From an uncultured Prevotellaceae bacterium (GTDB taxonomy: Bacteria > Bacteroidota > Bacteroidia > Bacteroidales > UBA3663): DNA of 59,459 nucleotides. The notes beneath the pieces are model-generated. The model worked only from the letters and a program-made list of their open reading frames with translations. It did not search any database and was not told where the DNA came from. Where the stretch lies: assembly GCA_900319235.1 (NCBI GenBank), contig ONNR01000021.1, positions 1 through 59,459 on the forward strand, given 5' to 3'. A program made the translations under genes and the position numbers. This document shows positions 6,712 through 15,432 of the stretch, piece after piece (position 1 is the first letter of the stretch; each line of letters begins with the position of its first letter).

Positions 6712-8973
6712 GGCATCGATTGAGAAGAGTCCTCCCAAGGCCGTATCCTTCACCAGGGTGCGGCCTTGACTGTTCTCGACCGACACTTCCGTCTCGTCTT
6801 TCAGTCCAAAGACATTGACTACGGAGCGACTGCCAAGAGTGACTGACGAGGGATAGCAATAGGCAGTGGTGGAAAGTTGGTCGGAGGCATCGAACTCGTC
6901 GGCATCGTAATGATAGCGGAGTATCTGACCGGCAGTGACAATCCAGAGGTCGGAATGCTTGTCGTCGAAGGCGAGGGAGAGAATCTCATCGGTCTTGAGG
7001 ATGCTGTTCGACGAAGTGATTTGCGCAATCTGCCTGCGACCATCGCCCGAGAAGAGATAGAGACCATTTCCTTCGGTACCTATCCACACACGACCCTGGT
7101 TGTCGATGGCGAAACTGTTGGGAACGACATTCTCGATGATGGTGCGTACGACGCCAGGATTCCGGAAGACGGCTGTCGGATTATCGACAATATAGAGGCC
7201 CGAGGTGTTGAGCAGCCAGATGGCTCCATTGGGGCCTTCATAGACGCCTCGCCCATAGTAGGGCGTGAAGGTGATGCCTGAGGTGGGAGTGAGCGCCTTG
7301 AAATAGGTGAAACGGTCGTCGGCAGTGGAGGCGATGTTGGTGCCATAGTCAAAGACGAAGATGTTGGTGGCCTCGTATTTGAGGTGCTGGTAACCCCATA
7401 TCTGATGATGTCCGCCGCGCCAGGTGGCACAAAGATGGGTGAATCCGTAACTCTTCTCAAGTCCCGGGAGTTGGAAGTTGTACCACGTGCTGTCCTTGAC
7501 GCGCAAGACGCACAGTGCACGATCGACACCCTCGTTGAAGCACCAGAGGTTGCTGTCGGCAGCGAAGGCCATGCCAGTGACACGCGCGACATTGGGTTCA
7601 CACCATTGGATCTTGTGGTCGGAGGTCGTGTGATTGTAGGTGCGATAGTATTTGCCGTGGTCGATGCCGATGATGCCATCTTCGAGAGTAGAGAACCAAT
7701 AACGTGAGGGATGGAACGGGTCGGCCACAATATCGGCCAAGCCCGAGAAACGCTTTTTGTCGATGTAGGGCGATACTACAGCGGCCGTGTAATTATTCCA
7801 AGTCTCGTCGTCGGTATTCATCGTGGTGAGCATTCCTGGGGTGCGCATCATGATGCCATAGTTGGTGATGAGAGGCAGGATGGTGGTCATACCCACTTCG
7901 CCCTGGCTGTAGGTGATGCGATTGAAGTCGGCGCTCTGCTGATGATTCTCGATGATGAGGCCTTCGCGATAGAGGACGTTGACCTTGACGGTATAGGGAT
8001 CGGGGTAGGACAATGTGTCGGCAAAGATGCCGCGTGAAGGATGCAGAAAGGCAAAGGTATCGCCTCCCTTGGAGAGTGAGCAGAGGCCCGTGCTTCCGGA
8101 AAGATGTCCTCGAGCAACACACGAATATCGCTGGTTGGGCTTGGGCGCTTTGCCATAGGAGGGACAGTGACCGTAATTGATATCGTAGAGAATCAGACTA
8201 TCTGCCGAGACCGCCATGATGAAACGGTCGGCTCGACAAAGTCCTTGAATGGTATTTGATGCTGTGCATCGCTGTGAGGCGCGAGTAGAAGGGATGAGTT
8301 TGCGCAGACTGAGGTCGTGCCCAAGCTGCCAGCATTGAGACACGCCACCTCCCGAAAGGACGATGGCGTCGTCGATGGCATGGTCGCTGGCCTTCTGCCA
8401 GGCACCAGGCGCAAAAGGATTGCCGCTGCGTGGGCAATAAAAGGAGGCATTGTCGGTACTGTAATACCAATCACCATTGTAGGACCATGCACATCGCACC
8501 GGCAAGCCAAGATTGAACGTCTGCTCGATGATTTCCTCCCAAAGGCTCACGACGAGGAACCCGAAAGCAGTAGAGACGTAAAGATGACCTTCCTGCTGTC
8601 GAATACCATTGATGGTCTTGTCGGTGCCCTGCATGGGCGCATTGTAGAAATCGGGAATGGTCCAGATGGAGCCGTCGGGATGGAAGACGTCGATGAGGCC
8701 GTCGGCATAGACCACGGCCATGCGATTGGCCTCCTCACTGTAGCAGATGTCCACAATCCTGGTGCTTGAGAGACCGTCTTCGCGTGTCAACTCCTTTTCG
8801 ATAGCCCATCCTGAGACACTGGCGCGCACAAGGCTATTGCCCTTGAGGATGTAGAGATTGTCCCCCAGGCGACAAGCGCGGCTGTAGTTCTCCGTATAGG
8901 TAAACGCCTGCCATTCGCCTGCGATGGCGGCAAAGGGCAGGAGGAGAAGCAACAGAAGAAGGGGGAATTTCAT
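6619..8973 (-). CDS. PorZ-like beta-propeller protein (divergent copy)
   Basis: 784 aa with a signal peptide (MKFPLLLLLLLLPFAAIA). The body carries many propeller-like repeats such as the segments around VVYADGLIDVFHPDGS and GPNGAIWLLNTSGLYIVD, followed by a small C-terminal beta domain beginning YCYPSS. Size, order and repeats match PorZ of the type IX secretion system, which in Porphyromonas gingivalis delivers anionic LPS to the sortase complex at the cell surface. It is clearly paralogous to the 797-aa protein at 11354-13747. The C-terminal domain has lost the usual YPNP and D-x-x-G-R signature, so export or function may differ. It reads downstream of the glycosyltransferase; the 137-bp gap holds short repeats. 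Confidence 0.78.
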   Translation of the reverse strand: MKFPLLLLLLLLPFAAIAGEWQAFTYTENYSRACRLGDNLYILKGNSLVRASVSGWAIEKELTREDGLSSTRIVDICYSEEANRMAVVYADGLIDVFHPDGSIWTIPDFYNAPMQGTDKTINGIRQQEGHLYVSTAFGFLVVSLWEEIIEQTFNLGLPVRCAWSYNGDWYYSTDNASFYCPRSGNPFAPGAWQKASDHAIDDAIVLSGGGVSQCWQLGHDLSLRKLIPSTRASQRCTASNTIQGLCRADRFIMAVSADSLILYDINYGHCPSYGKAPKPNQRYSCVARGHLSGSTGLCSLSKGGDTFAFLHPSRGIFADTLSYPDPYTVKVNVLYREGLIIENHQQSADFNRITYSQGEVGMTTILPLITNYGIMMRTPGMLTTMNTDDETWNNYTAAVVSPYIDKKRFSGLADIVADPFHPSRYWFSTLEDGIIGIDHGKYYRTYNHTTSDHKIQWCEPNVARVTGMAFAADSNLWCFNEGVDRALCVLRVKDSTWYNFQLPGLEKSYGFTHLCATWRGGHHQIWGYQHLKYEATNIFVFDYGTNIASTADDRFTYFKALTPTSGITFTPYYGRGVYEGPNGAIWLLNTSGLYIVDNPTAVFRNPGVVRTIIENVVPNSFAIDNQGRVWIGTEGNGLYLFSGDGRRQIAQITSSNSILKTDEILSLAFDDKHSDLWIVTAGQILRYHYDADEFDASDQLSTTAYCYPSSVTLGSRSVVNVFGLKDETEVSVENSQGRTLVKDTALGGLFSIDASTFSVGVYTVIGTDANGTHGTLLTFTVDEP

Positions 8974-8977
8974 CGGA

Positions 8978-9104
8978 AGGGGAGTAAAAAGGGAGTGGGA
9001 GTAAAAGAGTAGTAAAAGGGGAGTAAAAGGGACGTTACCTTTCCGTTGAAGGTTTTGGGTCCCAACAAATCATTGTTAATTATTAATTGTTAATTGTTAA
9101 TTGA
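8978..9104. repeat. Short AG-rich and TTAATTG repeats between glycosyltransferase and PorZ-like gene
   Basis: About 8978-9030 has four imperfect copies of GAGTAAAAG(G). About 9072-9104 has four near-tandem TTAATTG/TTAATTA units. Neither looks coding. They fall in the 5-prime leader of the minus-strand PorZ-like gene, whose transcript would carry a pyrimidine-rich tract. Confidence 0.7.
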
Positions 9105-9110
9105 TAAAGC

Positions 9111-10208
9111 CTATAGGCTTCGATACACCTGGCTGACCTGCTTGGCGATGACATCCCAGTCGTATTTCTCCATATCGTAGGAGCACTTCTCGTATGGCAT
9201 ATCGACGGTCTCCTGCAGTTTGGCAGTGAGTTCGAGCACGTCGTTGCAATGGAAGTAGTTGTTGCGAGGCAGACCTACCTCGAGATTTGCAGGGATGTCG
9301 CTCACGATAATGGGAGCGCCGTAGGACATGGCTTCGAGCAAGGCGATAGGCAAGCCTTCGTGCGAAGAGGGAAGGACGTAGCAGCGGCAATGATTGAGGA
9401 GCGCATGCAGACGGCGACCTTTGATGAAGCCCGTGAGGATGACACCATTCTCCTTGGCAAGTTTGCGAAGCTTGATGGAATAGGAATCCTCGAAGTCGGA
9501 GTCACCGGCAATGACGAGTTTGTAGCCGTGGGAATCGATTTTCGAGAAGGCCTGGATGAGCTGATGCAGATTCTTCTCGGGTGCAAAACGGCACATACCC
9601 AGGATGTACTTGCCATGCTCGATGCCGAGATGACGGAAATAGCCGGGTTCGTTGATGTCTTCGGGAGTGGCCACGCCATTGTGAATGAGGTGCATCTTGC
9701 GCGAGATGCTGTACTTTCGGTTCACCATGTCGCGTATGCCTTGGCTGATGACGATGACACGGTTGGCAAAGATGCAGCCCATGGCTTCGCCCAGACGGAG
9801 CATTAGTTTGGCTCCCCATCCCCACTTGACGCGATCATAGTCCTGTCCGTGATGGGTGAAGACCACCTTCATGTGGAGCATACGGGCGAGCGGGGTGAGC
9901 AGCGCAGGACCGCAGGCATGGATATGTACGATTTGCGCTTTCAGTTTCTTGGCGCGGATGATGGCCTTGAAGGTGTGGATGATGGCTTCGAACGACTTCT
10001 TGCGTGGTGCATCGATGTCGATGAGTTTGACACCTTGCCAATGGGAAAGGTGGTCGTGGCAGTAACTGGAACGTCGTATGACGGTCACGTCATAGCCCTC
10101 TTCGACCAGACGGGGGAAGAGTTCCTCGCAATGCGTCTCGACACCACCCATGATGTTGGGGATGCCGCGCGTTCCGGTTACTACTATGCGATTCTTTTGT
10201 TTCTTCAC
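9111..10208 (-). CDS. Glycosyltransferase family 4
   Basis: 365 aa GT-B fold glycosyltransferase. The N-terminal Rossmann start (RIVVTGTRGIPNIMGGVETH) and the donor-site segment EGLPIALLEAMSYG, the E-x7-E type signature of GT4, are clear. It starts at GTG 10208, which overlaps the TGA of the radical SAM gene (GTGA), so the two are likely translated together. A perfect 14-bp palindrome, AAGCCTATAGGCTT (9107-9120), covers the stop region. Acceptor and sugar are unknown; the PorZ-like and exopolysaccharide neighbours suggest a surface glycan. Confidence 0.88.
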   Translation of the reverse strand: MKKQKNRIVVTGTRGIPNIMGGVETHCEELFPRLVEEGYDVTVIRRSSYCHDHLSHWQGVKLIDIDAPRKKSFEAIIHTFKAIIRAKKLKAQIVHIHACGPALLTPLARMLHMKVVFTHHGQDYDRVKWGWGAKLMLRLGEAMGCIFANRVIVISQGIRDMVNRKYSISRKMHLIHNGVATPEDINEPGYFRHLGIEHGKYILGMCRFAPEKNLHQLIQAFSKIDSHGYKLVIAGDSDFEDSYSIKLRKLAKENGVILTGFIKGRRLHALLNHCRCYVLPSSHEGLPIALLEAMSYGAPIIVSDIPANLEVGLPRNNYFHCNDVLELTAKLQETVDMPYEKCSYDMEKYDWDVIAKQVSQVYRSL

Positions 10209-11275
10209 GAGCGATTGGGGTTTAGATCGCCCTGGCGGGGATCTTGTCCGACGTCACACCACTTCTTGTCGAGACAGGCAGGCTTGCCCTGGAGCGAACG
10301 CAGCTTATTCTTCAATGCCCATTGGAGCGGATATTTGATGTACTTGTGCATCACCGGACTGGCGGTGCCCACCATCCAGCAGTTCTTGGCGCAGCAGCGC
10401 ACCTTTCGGCGCACCTCCTGCGCCTCTTCGCTTTGCCAGATGGTCATGAAGTCAGCCTTGTGGATGTTGCCCATCGACTGCTTCCAGTATTTCTCTTCCA
10501 GGCCATTGCAAGGATAGACTTCTCCCCAGGGATCGATGAAGAAGTTGGCGGAGCCTGCTTCGCAAGGGAGCATGCGACGGCCTCCTTCGATGTAGTTGAT
10601 CAGTCCCATGTTGAACCAGGCGCGGAACCACGACTTCGGGCTGTTCTCCTTGAGTTGCAAGTTGACGAGCTTCTCGAAGTTGCTGCACACTTCTTCGCGG
10701 TTGGTAATCTGATTGTCGCCCTTGTGGAAGTAGTAGCTGTTGTGGAAGGCAGCGGTGGCGAACTCCATGCCCAGGCTGAGCGAGAGTTGGTAGAGCGACA
10801 GCATATCGGCCGAATTGTTGTTCGAGACCGTGCAGCCGAAGCCGATGTCCTTCAGTCCCATATCCTTGAGGGTGAGCAGGGTGCGAAGACCACGGTCGAA
10901 ACCGCCCTGATGGCCGCGCAGTTCATCGTTTTTCTGGCTCAGTCCCTCGATGCTGATGCGGATGCCGATGTTGGGGAAGCGTTTGGCAAGATCAATCACC
11001 TTGTCCTCGAACCATCCGGATGTGGAGATGACGATACGCTTAGTATGACGATAACACTCCTCGACAATGTCGGGGAGGTCCTCGCGTATGAATGGTTCGC
11101 CGCCCGTCAAGTTGATGAACTTGAGTTGCGGTAAAGTCTTTAGGTCAGCAGCCTTGATTTCCTCCTCTTTGCGAGTGGGGTTCTTCCAGATGTTGCACAT
11201 CACACAACGCATCGGGCATCGATAGGTCAGAATGATGCTGGCATCGGTGGGCTGCTGTATAGTGTTATCTTGCAT
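10205..11275 (-). CDS. Radical SAM / SPASM domain protein
   Basis: 356 aa from ATG 11275 (a TTG nine bases upstream is also in frame). The canonical 4Fe-4S motif C20-x3-C24-x2-C27 lies in TYRCPMRCVMC, followed by the GGEP SAM-binding motif in NLTGGEPFI. The C-terminal half has SPASM-like cysteines in LPCEAGSANFFIDPWG and VYPCNGL, then CCAKNCW. Such proteins modify peptides, sugars or lipids by radical chemistry. No precursor peptide is visible nearby, and coupling to a GT4 gene suggests a glycan or lipid-linked substrate rather than a RiPP. The N- and C-terminal parts are complete. Substrate unknown. Confidence 0.85.
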   Translation of the reverse strand: MQDNTIQQPTDASIILTYRCPMRCVMCNIWKNPTRKEEEIKAADLKTLPQLKFINLTGGEPFIREDLPDIVEECYRHTKRIVISTSGWFEDKVIDLAKRFPNIGIRISIEGLSQKNDELRGHQGGFDRGLRTLLTLKDMGLKDIGFGCTVSNNNSADMLSLYQLSLSLGMEFATAAFHNSYYFHKGDNQITNREEVCSNFEKLVNLQLKENSPKSWFRAWFNMGLINYIEGGRRMLPCEAGSANFFIDPWGEVYPCNGLEEKYWKQSMGNIHKADFMTIWQSEEAQEVRRKVRCCAKNCWMVGTASPVMHKYIKYPLQWALKNKLRSLQGKPACLDKKWCDVGQDPRQGDLNPNRS

Positions 11276-11353
11276 AGAGCCCAAATCAGTGGTGTTTATA
11301 AATCTATAACGTATTATTACGAATATTATTGCCTAAAGGCAAATATTTTTCGC

Positions 11354-13747
11354 TCAAAGCACCAAAAACTTGCATATTTTCCCCTTTTTACCCTCAGAAT
11401 CGACTCCATGGATCATATAGATGCCCGGTTCGATGCGCTGGCCGTCGCTGTCACGGAGGTCCCAGGTGATGGACGAGCCTATGCTGCGGGTGCGCATGAT
11501 GAGGTTGCCCGAGACGTCGGTGATGGTGACGTAAGAATCGGCCATGAGGCCCATTATGCGCAGGTCGCCGCTGTATTCGGGGCGCACGGGATTGGGATAG
11601 CAATAGAGGTTGCTGAAATCGGCTTCGCCCTGCCATGCATCGGTCTGATAGGTGAGTATTCCACTTTCGCACGAGATGTAGAGCACCGATGTCTCCGGGT
11701 CGAACGAGAGGGCCAGAATGTCGTTGGAGAAAAGCGGGGAGTTGCTGGTGTCGAAGTGCTCGATTTCGGTGATGCCGTCGTCGCTGAGCAGGAAGAGGCC
11801 GCTGCCGAGCGTGCCTATCCACTTGCGGTTGAGGTTATCGACAGCGATGCAGGTGCACGATGCCGACTCCATCAGATAATCGGCAAGGTTGGTGCCGTCG
11901 TTGCGAGGCACCTTGACGCGACGAATCTTGCCGTAGCCGGGATTCTTCTGCGCGTAGTCGAAGGTGGTGAAGGGGTCGTCGATAACGAGCGGACCAATGC
12001 TGGTGAGCAACCAGATGGCACCGTTCTGGTCTTCGGCAATGTCGAAGAAGTAGTTGATGTTGGAGTATTGGTTGTTGTCCTGATCGACAAGGATGCTGAA
12101 ATAGGCGCTCTGGTCGTCGGAGAGATCGGCTGGAGTCGCGTGGTCGTAGTACATCGCCACCTTGCTGCTCTGGTAGGGATAGTCGCAGAGGAGCCACTTC
12201 AGCCCGTAGCTGTCGTGACGGGCCCCGAGGATGCGATGTATGTTGGAGACGGCGGGAAGACCGGTGATGGGGTAGCATCTCCATTTCTCATCGTCGAGCG
12301 AGAGGCTGCGCAGAGGATAGTCGGTAAAGGGGCAGCCTACCCAGACATAACCCGAACCATCGGGATAGACAGCCGTGATGCGACTGGTGGCTTGGTCGGG
12401 ATATTCCTCGGGAGCGCTTTGGGGATACCATTTCATCAAGTGGTGTCCAGTGAAGAGGAAAAGGCCGCGCTGCAAGGTGCTGACGAAGTAGCTGTCGGTC
12501 ATGTTGGGGTGGGCAGCGAAAGCCGAGATGCCCTGAAAGACGTCGAGCCCTAGCTCCTTGCCCTGAGCGATGATGTCGTGGTAGCTCTGGGTGGTCCACG
12601 TGTCGTCGGCAGGATCGTAGATGGAGATGTCGCCCATGGTACGAGCCATAGCCGAATAGTTGGAGAGACACATTCGTTTGGAGTTTGTGGCCACGAACTT
12701 GCCGCCGAACGGCAGCAGACCAGAGTAGAATGCTGAAGAGCCCAGCACCTCAGCTATCTTCACACCATCGGCCAGCAGTTCATAGTCGAAAGGTGCCCAT
12801 CGGTTGAAGGCAGTGAGTTGGAAAGAGAAGAGACCGACCGAGGCGACCGATGTAAAGAAGGTGTTGTCGTTGAGCGCGCAGATGCTGATGCTGCGCTGGA
12901 GGTAATCGTCGTGGCAGACACTGATGTCGTAGGTCAACGGGTCGGCCATCGTAAATCCACTTCCTTGCATAAAGATGTAGCGACCTGCCTGGATGAGCGA
13001 CTGGTAGCATCCACGTGCTGAACGGCGCACCGTCTTTCCGTCGGCATCGAGCACGTTGACGTTCTTGTCGTTGGCAATCACCCAGCAATGCTCGGTACTG
13101 TTGGGCGTGAAGAATGTCAAGGCAGAAAGGATGGTGTCGGATTGCAAAGTGGCCCAGTTGGACTCCTGTTTGGCATTGTTCGCAGCAGGACAGCGCTGCA
13201 GGCCGTGACCGCGTACCGAACGATACCAGGCATCCTTCCAATAGAAGGCGATGTTGCAGTTTGAGGGCGTGGTGTAGGAATCGACGATGCTGTAGGATGA
13301 CAGACTGACGCGATAGAAGCCGAATTCGGCAGCGACAATCATCTCGTCGCCACTGAAAGTCACGCCAAGGGGTTGCTTGTTGGCAGTCAGACTCTTGGTC
13401 TGCAGATCCATAATGGAAATGGTGTTGCCATCGGCATCGATGATGTCGATGAGACCATCGTTGTAGAGCAGGGCAAGATGCTGATGATCGGGTGCTACTG
13501 CTATCTTTGAGATGGTGTTGCCACTGAGCAGAGAGAGGCGGGAGAGGCTGGTGAATTCGGTGAGCGTCGTATCGGTGACAAAGAGGTTGCCGTCGGTAAG
13601 GACATACAGGTCGTCGCCGAGGAGAGCGACCTGGTCGTAGGTGCCGACGCTACGATAACTGTGCCAATCGCCAACCGATGCCATGACGGGTCGGGCCGAC
13701 AAAAGGCAGCCGATGAGTATGATTAGGAATTGAATCTTCTGTTTCAT
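11354..13747 (-). CDS. porZ: PorZ-like type IX secretion protein with sorting-type C-terminus
   Basis: 797 aa. A signal peptide (about 1-23) is followed by two propeller-like regions with repeats such as LALLYNDGLIDIIDADGN and GAIWLLTSIGPLVIDDP. A typical type IX C-terminal domain comes last: YCYPNPVRPEYSGDLRI, VTITDVSGN, GQRIEPGIYMI and a final GKICKFLVL. This is the better match of the two paralogues to PorZ, which sits on the cell surface in the attachment complex. The assignment rests on architecture and length (P. gingivalis PorZ is of similar size), not on alignment. It lies upstream of the radical SAM gene by 78 bp, same strand. Confidence 0.75.
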   Translation of the reverse strand: MKQKIQFLIILIGCLLSARPVMASVGDWHSYRSVGTYDQVALLGDDLYVLTDGNLFVTDTTLTEFTSLSRLSLLSGNTISKIAVAPDHQHLALLYNDGLIDIIDADGNTISIMDLQTKSLTANKQPLGVTFSGDEMIVAAEFGFYRVSLSSYSIVDSYTTPSNCNIAFYWKDAWYRSVRGHGLQRCPAANNAKQESNWATLQSDTILSALTFFTPNSTEHCWVIANDKNVNVLDADGKTVRRSARGCYQSLIQAGRYIFMQGSGFTMADPLTYDISVCHDDYLQRSISICALNDNTFFTSVASVGLFSFQLTAFNRWAPFDYELLADGVKIAEVLGSSAFYSGLLPFGGKFVATNSKRMCLSNYSAMARTMGDISIYDPADDTWTTQSYHDIIAQGKELGLDVFQGISAFAAHPNMTDSYFVSTLQRGLFLFTGHHLMKWYPQSAPEEYPDQATSRITAVYPDGSGYVWVGCPFTDYPLRSLSLDDEKWRCYPITGLPAVSNIHRILGARHDSYGLKWLLCDYPYQSSKVAMYYDHATPADLSDDQSAYFSILVDQDNNQYSNINYFFDIAEDQNGAIWLLTSIGPLVIDDPFTTFDYAQKNPGYGKIRRVKVPRNDGTNLADYLMESASCTCIAVDNLNRKWIGTLGSGLFLLSDDGITEIEHFDTSNSPLFSNDILALSFDPETSVLYISCESGILTYQTDAWQGEADFSNLYCYPNPVRPEYSGDLRIMGLMADSYVTITDVSGNLIMRTRSIGSSITWDLRDSDGQRIEPGIYMIHGVDSEGKKGKICKFLVL

Positions 13748-13777
13748 ATCGTATAAACGAAAAAATCGTCAAAAAAT

Positions 13778-13808
13778 TTTGTCCAATGCGAAAAACTTTG
13801 TATATTTG
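13778..13808 (+). promoter_or_regulatory. Promoter of the DUF4886 gene
   Basis: TTTG (13778-13781), a 19-bp spacer, TATATTTG (13801-13808), 23 bp before the ATG. It lies in the 84-bp divergent region shared with porZ. Confidence 0.8.
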
Positions 13809-13831
13809 CCCCCGAAAAAGTCATTCGACGG

Positions 13832-14839
13832 ATGAAACGCACACGTGAACTGCTCGTTTTGGCGCTGTGGTTGCTTGCCTCAAGCCTTATGTATGCCGAA
13901 CCGCTGCACCTGCTTGGCATCGGCAATAGTTTTACTGAGAATATGCTACTGCTTCTGCCTTACCTGCTTCCTCATCAGGGAAGCGGGGAGTTGGACGTGG
14001 CCTATCTGTATCGTCCGGGAGCAACACTTGAGCAATATTGCGAGATGATGAAAAAGGACGAACGCGTGTGTTCGCTTTTTGAATTTGACGCTGAGACGGG
14101 ACTATGGCAACAGACCCAGCATGTGCGGATTGACAGTGTGCTGGCCTTGAAAAAGTGGGATGTGATAACCGTTCAGCAGGCATCGGCGGTTTCGGGCATG
14201 TATAATACCATCAAACCCAATCTTGAGGAGGTGTTGGATAGGATTGAACATTATCAACCTGATGCACAGATCGCTTGGCATATGACCTGGAGTTACAGCC
14301 ATAATTCCACAAATCCCCTCTTCAAGAATTATGATTTCTCTCAATTGAAGATGGACTATGCCATCGAGCAGACGACGATGGAACTGAAGTCGGACTTTGC
14401 GGATAGGATTGATATGATTATCCCGAGTCAGCAGTTGATCAAGAAGCTTCGTGTGTCGGAAGTAAATGACAGCCTTGACCTGACACGCGATGGGTATCAT
14501 CTGTCGTTATTTGCAGCCGAGGCGGTCAGCGACCTTGTCTATGAGATGCTGTTGGCACCGAGATTGGGCGTCCCGATTACAGAGAACTCACGCGGAGCCC
14601 TCGGGGATACAATTCATTCGGCATCGGATTTCGAATATATCAAGCAAGTGGCATACGACGTTTGTCACGACACCTTGATTTGGGAGCAACTCTCTGAAAA
14701 CATTATATATAAAACGGAATTTTATACCATAACAGGTCTGAAATTGAAACAACCCGTTTATCGTCGGCCCACAATACGCAGGAATTACTATCTCTCGGGC
14801 GACATTAAAAACGAGCGCATCATTTTGCTCGAAGAATAA
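13832..14839 (+). CDS. DUF4886 domain protein, SGNH hydrolase-like, secreted
   Basis: 335 aa with a signal peptide (about 1-22, ending MYAEP). GIGNSFTENM carries the block I serine of an SGNH/GDSL-like fold, and TRDGYHLS near residue 220 supplies the D-x-x-H dyad. DUF4886 proteins are mostly carbohydrate-associated and uncharacterised. The C-terminus (YTITGLKLKQP, then GDIKNERIILLEE) resembles the short sorting-like tail of other secreted proteins in this window. The stop is separated by one base from the stop of the convergent lipoprotein gene. Esterase activity is inference. Confidence 0.8.
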   Translation: MKRTRELLVLALWLLASSLMYAEPLHLLGIGNSFTENMLLLLPYLLPHQGSGELDVAYLYRPGATLEQYCEMMKKDERVCSLFEFDAETGLWQQTQHVRIDSVLALKKWDVITVQQASAVSGMYNTIKPNLEEVLDRIEHYQPDAQIAWHMTWSYSHNSTNPLFKNYDFSQLKMDYAIEQTTMELKSDFADRIDMIIPSQQLIKKLRVSEVNDSLDLTRDGYHLSLFAAEAVSDLVYEMLLAPRLGVPITENSRGALGDTIHSASDFEYIKQVAYDVCHDTLIWEQLSENIIYKTEFYTITGLKLKQPVYRRPTIRRNYYLSGDIKNERIILLEE

Positions 14840-14840
14840 C

Positions 14841-15320
14841 CTAATACGCACGCAATTCCCATCGACGATTTCCCCGTTCAAGTATCATCCTGCTTCCATC
14901 GATACGCAGGATGTGGAAACGCACGTCTGCATAGTCATCTTCGATGAGAAAACGCTTTGATATAAATTCCCGCATTGTGTTGCCCGTGCTATCCATCGGA
15001 AGATATTTGATGAAGAGACTATCGCCCTCTTGACGAGCGAGACCGTGCAGGTCGAGGGTGCGGTGTTCTTCTTCGTAGAGCACGTGCGCTACATGTACCT
15101 TCGACTGGAAGTCGTAGAAGAGGTCGGTAGGCGTGGCGATGCTGTCGGGTGTCTGGATAGAGGTGATTTGCCAGCGCCCGAAGATGTCGCCGATGTAATC
15201 GCCGACGTCGCAGGAGGGGAGGAGAAGGAGGGTGATAAGGGATATTAAGGGATATTTGGGGATATTAAGGGATATTTGGGGACGATAGTTGCGCCAGGAC
15301 CATTTGGAATACAGAAACAT
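14841..15320 (-). CDS. Small lipocalin-like lipoprotein
   Basis: 159 aa from ATG 15320. The reading frame stays open further upstream through repeats and into the end of wzi, so an earlier start is possible but unlikely. A lipobox-like LLLLPSC puts the lipidated cysteine at C37. The mature part starts with a GRWQITSI strand typical of lipocalin-like META/NigD-type folds and is beta-rich throughout. Last gene of the exopolysaccharide operon. The signal-peptide region (SLNIPKYPLISL) is encoded by a 20-bp direct repeat, so its sequence looks repeat-derived. Role unknown, possibly accessory to capsule assembly. Confidence 0.6.
   Translation of the reverse strand: MFLYSKWSWRNYRPQISLNIPKYPLISLITLLLLPSCDVGDYIGDIFGRWQITSIQTPDSIATPTDLFYDFQSKVHVAHVLYEEEHRTLDLHGLARQEGDSLFIKYLPMDSTGNTMREFISKRFLIEDDYADVRFHILRIDGSRMILERGNRRWELRAY
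15236..15285. repeat. 20-bp direct repeat inside lipoprotein signal sequence
   Basis: GATATTAAGGGATATTTGGG occurs twice back to back, with further partial units at the edges. Each unit is itself two similar 10-bp halves. It encodes part of the signal peptide of the lipoprotein on the minus strand. Confidence 0.85.
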
Positions 15321-15327
15321 TCGTCCT

Positions 15328-15430
15328 TTAAAATCCCTTAAAGTCCCTTCAAATCCCTTAGAATCCCAAAGAAACATTCGTCCCTTCAAATCCCTTAGAA
15401 TCCCTTCAAATCCCTTAGAATCCCTAAAAA
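15328..15430. repeat. 10-bp phased TCCCTTnnAA repeat between wzi and lipoprotein
   Basis: About ten imperfect units of the form TCCCTT(C/A)AA or TCCCTTAGAA follow each other at 10-bp spacing, broken once by AAACATTCGTCC, which itself occurs twice (about 15316 and 15373). The period equals one DNA helical turn. The minus-strand mRNA reads AAGGGATTTGAAGGGATTC here, immediately upstream of the lipoprotein start. Confidence 0.85.
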
Positions 15431-15432
15431 AC

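Noticed and set aside
10205..11275. RiPP-maturation or sulfatase-maturase operon
   Set aside because: No short precursor frame, peptidase or sulfatase near the radical SAM gene; its partner is a glycosyltransferase.
11270..12553. 427-codon plus-strand frame opposite porZ
   Set aside because: Antisense shadow; Val/Gly/Glu/Asp-biased composition from the codon usage of the minus-strand gene, no signal or domain.
6619..13747. Two-component signalling proteins, as propeller repeats might suggest
   Set aside because: No kinase, receiver or DNA-binding domain; the architecture fits PorZ-like secreted proteins better.
15236..15430. CRISPR array
   Set aside because: Units are about 10-20 bp, contiguous and without unique spacers; no cas genes nearby.
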